NCBI GenBank assembly: GCA_024762895.1
Contig: JANTGN010000041.1
Coordinates: 1-16,351, forward strand
Origin: Thiotrichales bacterium
Lineage (GTDB): Bacteria > Pseudomonadota > Gammaproteobacteria > J044
Reading direction: 5' to 3'
Length of the DNA: 16,351 bases
This document shows, one piece after another, positions 13,262 to 16,351 of the stretch. A program made the position numbers and the translations under genes. Within the stretch, counting starts at the first letter, position 1, and the number at the start of each line of letters is the position of its first letter. Below the pieces are notes generated by a model, which made no database searches, was not told where the DNA came from, and saw only the letters and a program-made list of their open reading frames with translations.

Positions 13262-16200
13262 TCAGGCGGCCTCGAACAGGGCCTCGATCAGTGATTCCAG
13301 TTCGGCTGCCTTGGGTTTGATGAGCCAGAATTTTGATAAATAAGTGCTGAAGTTATTGACGATATTCTGTCCGTGTTGACTGCCCGTTTCTGCAACATAG
13401 TCCTGCAGTAGTTTGAGCAGGTAATTTCTGTGGCTCTCCATATGTGAAGGTTCCAGGCGATGGATATCGATCAGCTCATGGTTGTAGCGGTCTGCAAAAT
13501 CACTTTCTTCGTCCAGGACGAATGCAAACCCACCGGTCATGCCCGCACCAAAGTTGACGCCTGTACTGCCCAGCACGCAGACAACGCCGCCGGTCATGTA
13601 TTCACAACCGTGATCGCCGATACCCTCAACCACAGCCACTGCCCCCGAGTTACGCACAGCAAAACGCTCGCCAGCGAGGCCTGAGGCATAGAGGCGTCCA
13701 CCCGTTGCGCCATAGAGGCAGGTATTGCCGATAATGGTGGTTTCGTGGCTCCTGAATGAGCTGGATTCCGGCGGGAAGATAACCAGGCGTCCTGCCGACA
13801 TACCCTTGCCCACATAGTCGTTGGCATCACCTTCAAGGTAGAGATGTAGGCCACCGGCGTTCCAGACCCCGAAACTCTGTCCGGCCGTTCCCTTGAGATT
13901 GACGATCAACGGGTTGTCGGACATGCCATAGTTGCCATGTCGCCTGGCGATTTCACCAGAAATGCGCGCGCCGATGGAGCGATGGGTATTGCGCACCTCG
14001 TAGCTGAAATCACCGCCGCTTTTGGATTCGATGGCGGGTAGCATGTCATTCACCATCTGTTCGGCCAGCTCTCCCTTGTCAAAAGGTTCATTACGCGGGT
14101 TGGTGCAGTATTTGGGAACTTCATCGGCAATGCCGCCATTACTGATAATGGGGCTGTAGTCGAGACTACCCTGACGGCTGGTTTCGCCTTCAATGATCTG
14201 CAGGAGATCGGTGCGGCCAATCAGGTCGGTCATGCGGGTAATGCCCAGCTTGGCCATCCACTGGCGCGTCTCTTCGGCAATAAAACTGAAATAGTTCATC
14301 ACCATCTCGACCTTACCAACGAAGTGCCTCATACGCAGCACATTGTCCTGAGTGGCTATGCCGGTGGCGCAGTTATTCAGGTGACAGATGCGCAGGTATT
14401 TACAGCCCATGGCCACCATGGGGCCGGTACCAAAGCCAAATGACTCGGCACCCAGGATGGCCGCCTTGATGACATCGAGGCCGGTCTTGAGTCCACCATC
14501 GGTCTGAACCCGGACCTTGTCACGCAGGTTGTTGGCGCGCAGGGTCTGGTGGGTTTCACTCAGGCCCAATTCCCAGGGTGACCCGGCATATTTAACCGAG
14601 GTCAGGGGGCTGGCGCCGGTTCCACCATCGTATCCGGAAATCGTAATCAGGTCGGCATAGGCCTTTGCGACACCGGCTGCGATGGTACCGACACCGGCCT
14701 CTGCGACCAGCTTAACCGAGACCAGGGCCTCCGGGTTGACCTGCTTGAGGTCATAGATGAGCTGGGCCAGATCCTCGATCGAGTAGATATCGTGATGCGG
14801 CGGGGGTGAAATGAGCGCAACCCCAGGCTTGGAGAAACGCAGCTTGGCGATCATCTCATTGACCTTGTCCCCGGGCAGTTGTCCGCCTTCACCGGGTTTC
14901 GCACCCTGGGCAACCTTGATCTGCAGTACCTCGGCATTGACCAGGTAATGGGGTGTGACACCGAATCGACCAGAGGCCACCTGTTTGATCTTGGAACGCT
15001 TGACGGTTCCATAGCGCTCAACGGCCTCGCCACCTTCTCCGGAGTTGGAGCGACCGCCCAGGCGGTTCATGGCCTCGGCCAGAGTCTCATGGGCCTCGGG
15101 GGACAGGGCGCCTAGCGACATGGCTGCGGAGTCAAAACGTTTCAGGATCTCTTCTGCGGGTTCAACTTCACTCACGTCGACCGGGTCGACATCCTCACGT
15201 AGCTTGAGCAGGTCGCGGAGCACGCAGGCGGGGCGATGATTGATCAGGTCAGCATGCGCTTGCCAGTCGGAATAATCGCCGGAAATAACCGCCTTGTGCA
15301 GACTGGCCACCATGTCGGGATTGTAGGCATGGTATTCGCCGCCATGAACATACTTGAGCAATCCGCCCTGACTGGTTTGTTTACGGGGGTTCCAAGCCAG
15401 TCGGGCCAGCTCGGCCTGATCTGCCAGAAGGTCTGTAAATCGAGTGCCCTGGATGCGTGAGGTGGTGCCGGTAAAGCAGAGATCCACGATCTCGTCATGC
15501 AGGCCCACGATTTCAAACAACTGGGCGCCGCGGTAGGAGGCAATGGTGGATATACCCATCTTGGACAGGATTTTGAGGAGCCCCTTACCGATGCCTTTGA
15601 TATAGGCCTGGCACAGGGCATTAGAACCCTTCTCCTGGATCTCCTGGGTGCGGGTCATATCATGCAGGCTCTCGTAGGCCAGCCAGGGATAGATGGCCGT
15701 GGCACCATAACTGAGGAGGCAGGCAAAGTGGTGGGAGTCACGTGCGGTCCCCGTCTCGACAATAATATTGGCCTTGCAGCGTAGGCCTTCCTTGATCAGG
15801 CGATGATGGACGGCGCCCGTGGCCAGCAGGGCGTGGGCCGGCAGCTTACCTTTTTCGATGTTTCGGTCGGTCAGAACGATGAGTACTCCACCGTCACGGA
15901 CCTGAGCAACGGCCTGGTCACAGATGTCAATCAGGGCCTCATCCAGTCCGGTACTTTCTGGGAAATTAAGCTCTATATGCGCGGCCTTGTAATGTTCCGG
16001 ATCGAGTCTCAGGAGCTGATGATAGTCATGCTCGGAGAGTACAGGGGTTTCAATCACCAAACGGCTGGCATGTTTGGGGGTCTCGATGAAGAGGTTTCGT
16101 TCACGTCCCAGGCTGGTTTCCAGAGACATGACGATGCTTTCTCGAATCGGGTCGATCGGGGGATTGGTGACCTGGGCGAACTGCTGGCGAAAATTATCAT

Positions 16201-16351
16201 AGGGTGAGCGCACCTCCCGGGATAAGACGGGCAGGGGCGTGTCATCACCCATGGAGCCGATAGCTTCCATGCCGGCCTCTGCGGTAGGGCGCAGGACCTG
16301 GTCGCGTTCTTCAAAGCTGACATTGAACATCTTCTCGCGGATATTCAGGTC
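13262..16351 (-). CDS. gltB: Glutamate synthase large subunit, C-terminal two thirds
   Basis: GltB transfers the amide nitrogen of glutamine to 2-oxoglutarate to give glutamate, with electrons from GltD or ferredoxin. The frame is open to the right edge, leaving 1029 residues. About 450-500 N-terminal residues, including the class II glutamine amidotransferase domain with its catalytic cysteine, lie outside the window. A methionine at 16330 is internal. Counting from the first visible residue, the central domain covers about 1-300. The FMN-binding synthase domain covers about 400-770 and includes SGYDGGTGASPLTS. The 3Fe-4S cysteines are C650, C656 and C661, in the ICHLNNCATGIATQ region and with the family's spacing. 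The C-terminal GXGXG beta-helix domain follows. The next gene is dnaG, not gltD, so the small subunit must be encoded upstream or elsewhere. Confidence 0.97.
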   Translation of the reverse strand, partial: DLNIREKMFNVSFEERDQVLRPTAEAGMEAIGSMGDDTPLPVLSREVRSPYDNFRQQFAQVTNPPIDPIRESIVMSLETSLGRERNLFIETPKHASRLVIETPVLSEHDYHQLLRLDPEHYKAAHIELNFPESTGLDEALIDICDQAVAQVRDGGVLIVLTDRNIEKGKLPAHALLATGAVHHRLIKEGLRCKANIIVETGTARDSHHFACLLSYGATAIYPWLAYESLHDMTRTQEIQEKGSNALCQAYIKGIGKGLLKILSKMGISTIASYRGAQLFEIVGLHDEIVDLCFTGTTSRIQGTRFTDLLADQAELARLAWNPRKQTSQGGLLKYVHGGEYHAYNPDMVASLHKAVISGDYSDWQAHADLINHRPACVLRDLLKLREDVDPVDVSEVEPAEEILKRFDSAAMSLGALSPEAHETLAEAMNRLGGRSNSGEGGEAVERYGTVKRSKIKQVASGRFGVTPHYLVNAEVLQIKVAQGAKPGEGGQLPGDKVNEMIAKLRFSKPGVALISPPPHHDIYSIEDLAQLIYDLKQVNPEALVSVKLVAEAGVGTIAAGVAKAYADLITISGYDGGTGASPLTSVKYAGSPWELGLSETHQTLRANNLRDKVRVQTDGGLKTGLDVIKAAILGAESFGFGTGPMVAMGCKYLRICHLNNCATGIATQDNVLRMRHFVGKVEMVMNYFSFIAEETRQWMAKLGITRMTDLIGRTDLLQIIEGETSRQGSLDYSPIISNGGIADEVPKYCTNPRNEPFDKGELAEQMVNDMLPAIESKSGGDFSYEVRNTHRSIGARISGEIARRHGNYGMSDNPLIVNLKGTAGQSFGVWNAGGLHLYLEGDANDYVGKGMSAGRLVIFPPESSSFRSHETTIIGNTCLYGATGGRLYASGLAGERFAVRNSGAVAVVEGIGDHGCEYMTGGVVCVLGSTGVNFGAGMTGGFAFVLDEESDFADRYNHELIDIHRLEPSHMESHRNYLLKLLQDYVAETGSQHGQNIVNNFSTYLSKFWLIKPKAAELESLIEALFEAA

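Noticed and set aside
12510..13343. Rightward open frame crossing the dnaG-gltB junction
   Set aside because: It is antisense to the dnaG zinc-finger region and the end of gltB, has no ribosome site and shows no recognisable domain.
1..16351. Mobile elements, CRISPR arrays or phage genes
   Set aside because: No transposase, integrase, spaced direct-repeat array, or stretch of foreign-looking genes is visible; all coding space is taken by core functions or motility and signalling genes.

Overview
The window reads as an ordinary, gene-dense chromosomal segment of a free-living, flagellated gammaproteobacterium. The evidence is the hisE-tatABC linkage, RpoD and DnaG proteins of typical gammaproteobacterial length and motif content, and a stator pair resembling the sodium-type PomA/PomB of vibrios and other marine groups. 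A Chromatiales-like or other marine or halotolerant lineage is plausible, but I cannot fix the genus. No insertion sequence, prophage, CRISPR array or toxin-antitoxin module is visible.

Layout, left to right. Positions 1-1946 (+) hold the 3' end of hisE, then tatA, tatB and tatC, closely packed with a tatB/tatC overlap. gpmI (2061-3608, +) follows, preceded by an extended -10 promoter candidate. It meets tail-to-tail, with a 14-base overlap, a four-gene leftward operon that reads pomA, pomB, a PilZ-domain gene and an HDOD-GAF gene (7218 down to 3595). The last two junctions of that operon are ATGA stop/start overlaps. A 446-base divergent intergenic region (7219-7664) separates this operon from a rightward methyl-accepting chemotaxis protein (7665-9356). 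That region carries sigma-28-like promoter candidates facing both ways, three copies of GGANTAACC, and a nested inverted repeat in the chemoreceptor leader. The right half is leftward: the 3' two thirds of gltB (entering from 16351), dnaG, rpoD and a tRNA-Ile with anticodon CAU (9438-9514).

How the parts work together. hisE serves histidine biosynthesis. tatABC builds the twin-arginine translocase for folded proteins. gpmI is the cofactor-independent glycolytic phosphoglycerate mutase. The stator operon with its PilZ partner, and the chemoreceptor opposite it, form a small motility island in which c-di-GMP could adjust motor output. dnaG and rpoD are the core of the macromolecular synthesis operon, but here they follow gltB rather than rpsU, and rpoD is followed by a tRNA gene whose predicted promoter lies inside an inverted repeat.

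I found no clearly undescribed system among the genes. The best leads are the structured leader and repeated motif between the stator operon and the chemoreceptor, the coupled PilZ/HDOD pair behind the stator genes, the promoter-in-hairpin between rpoD and the tRNA, and the gltB-dnaG junction.
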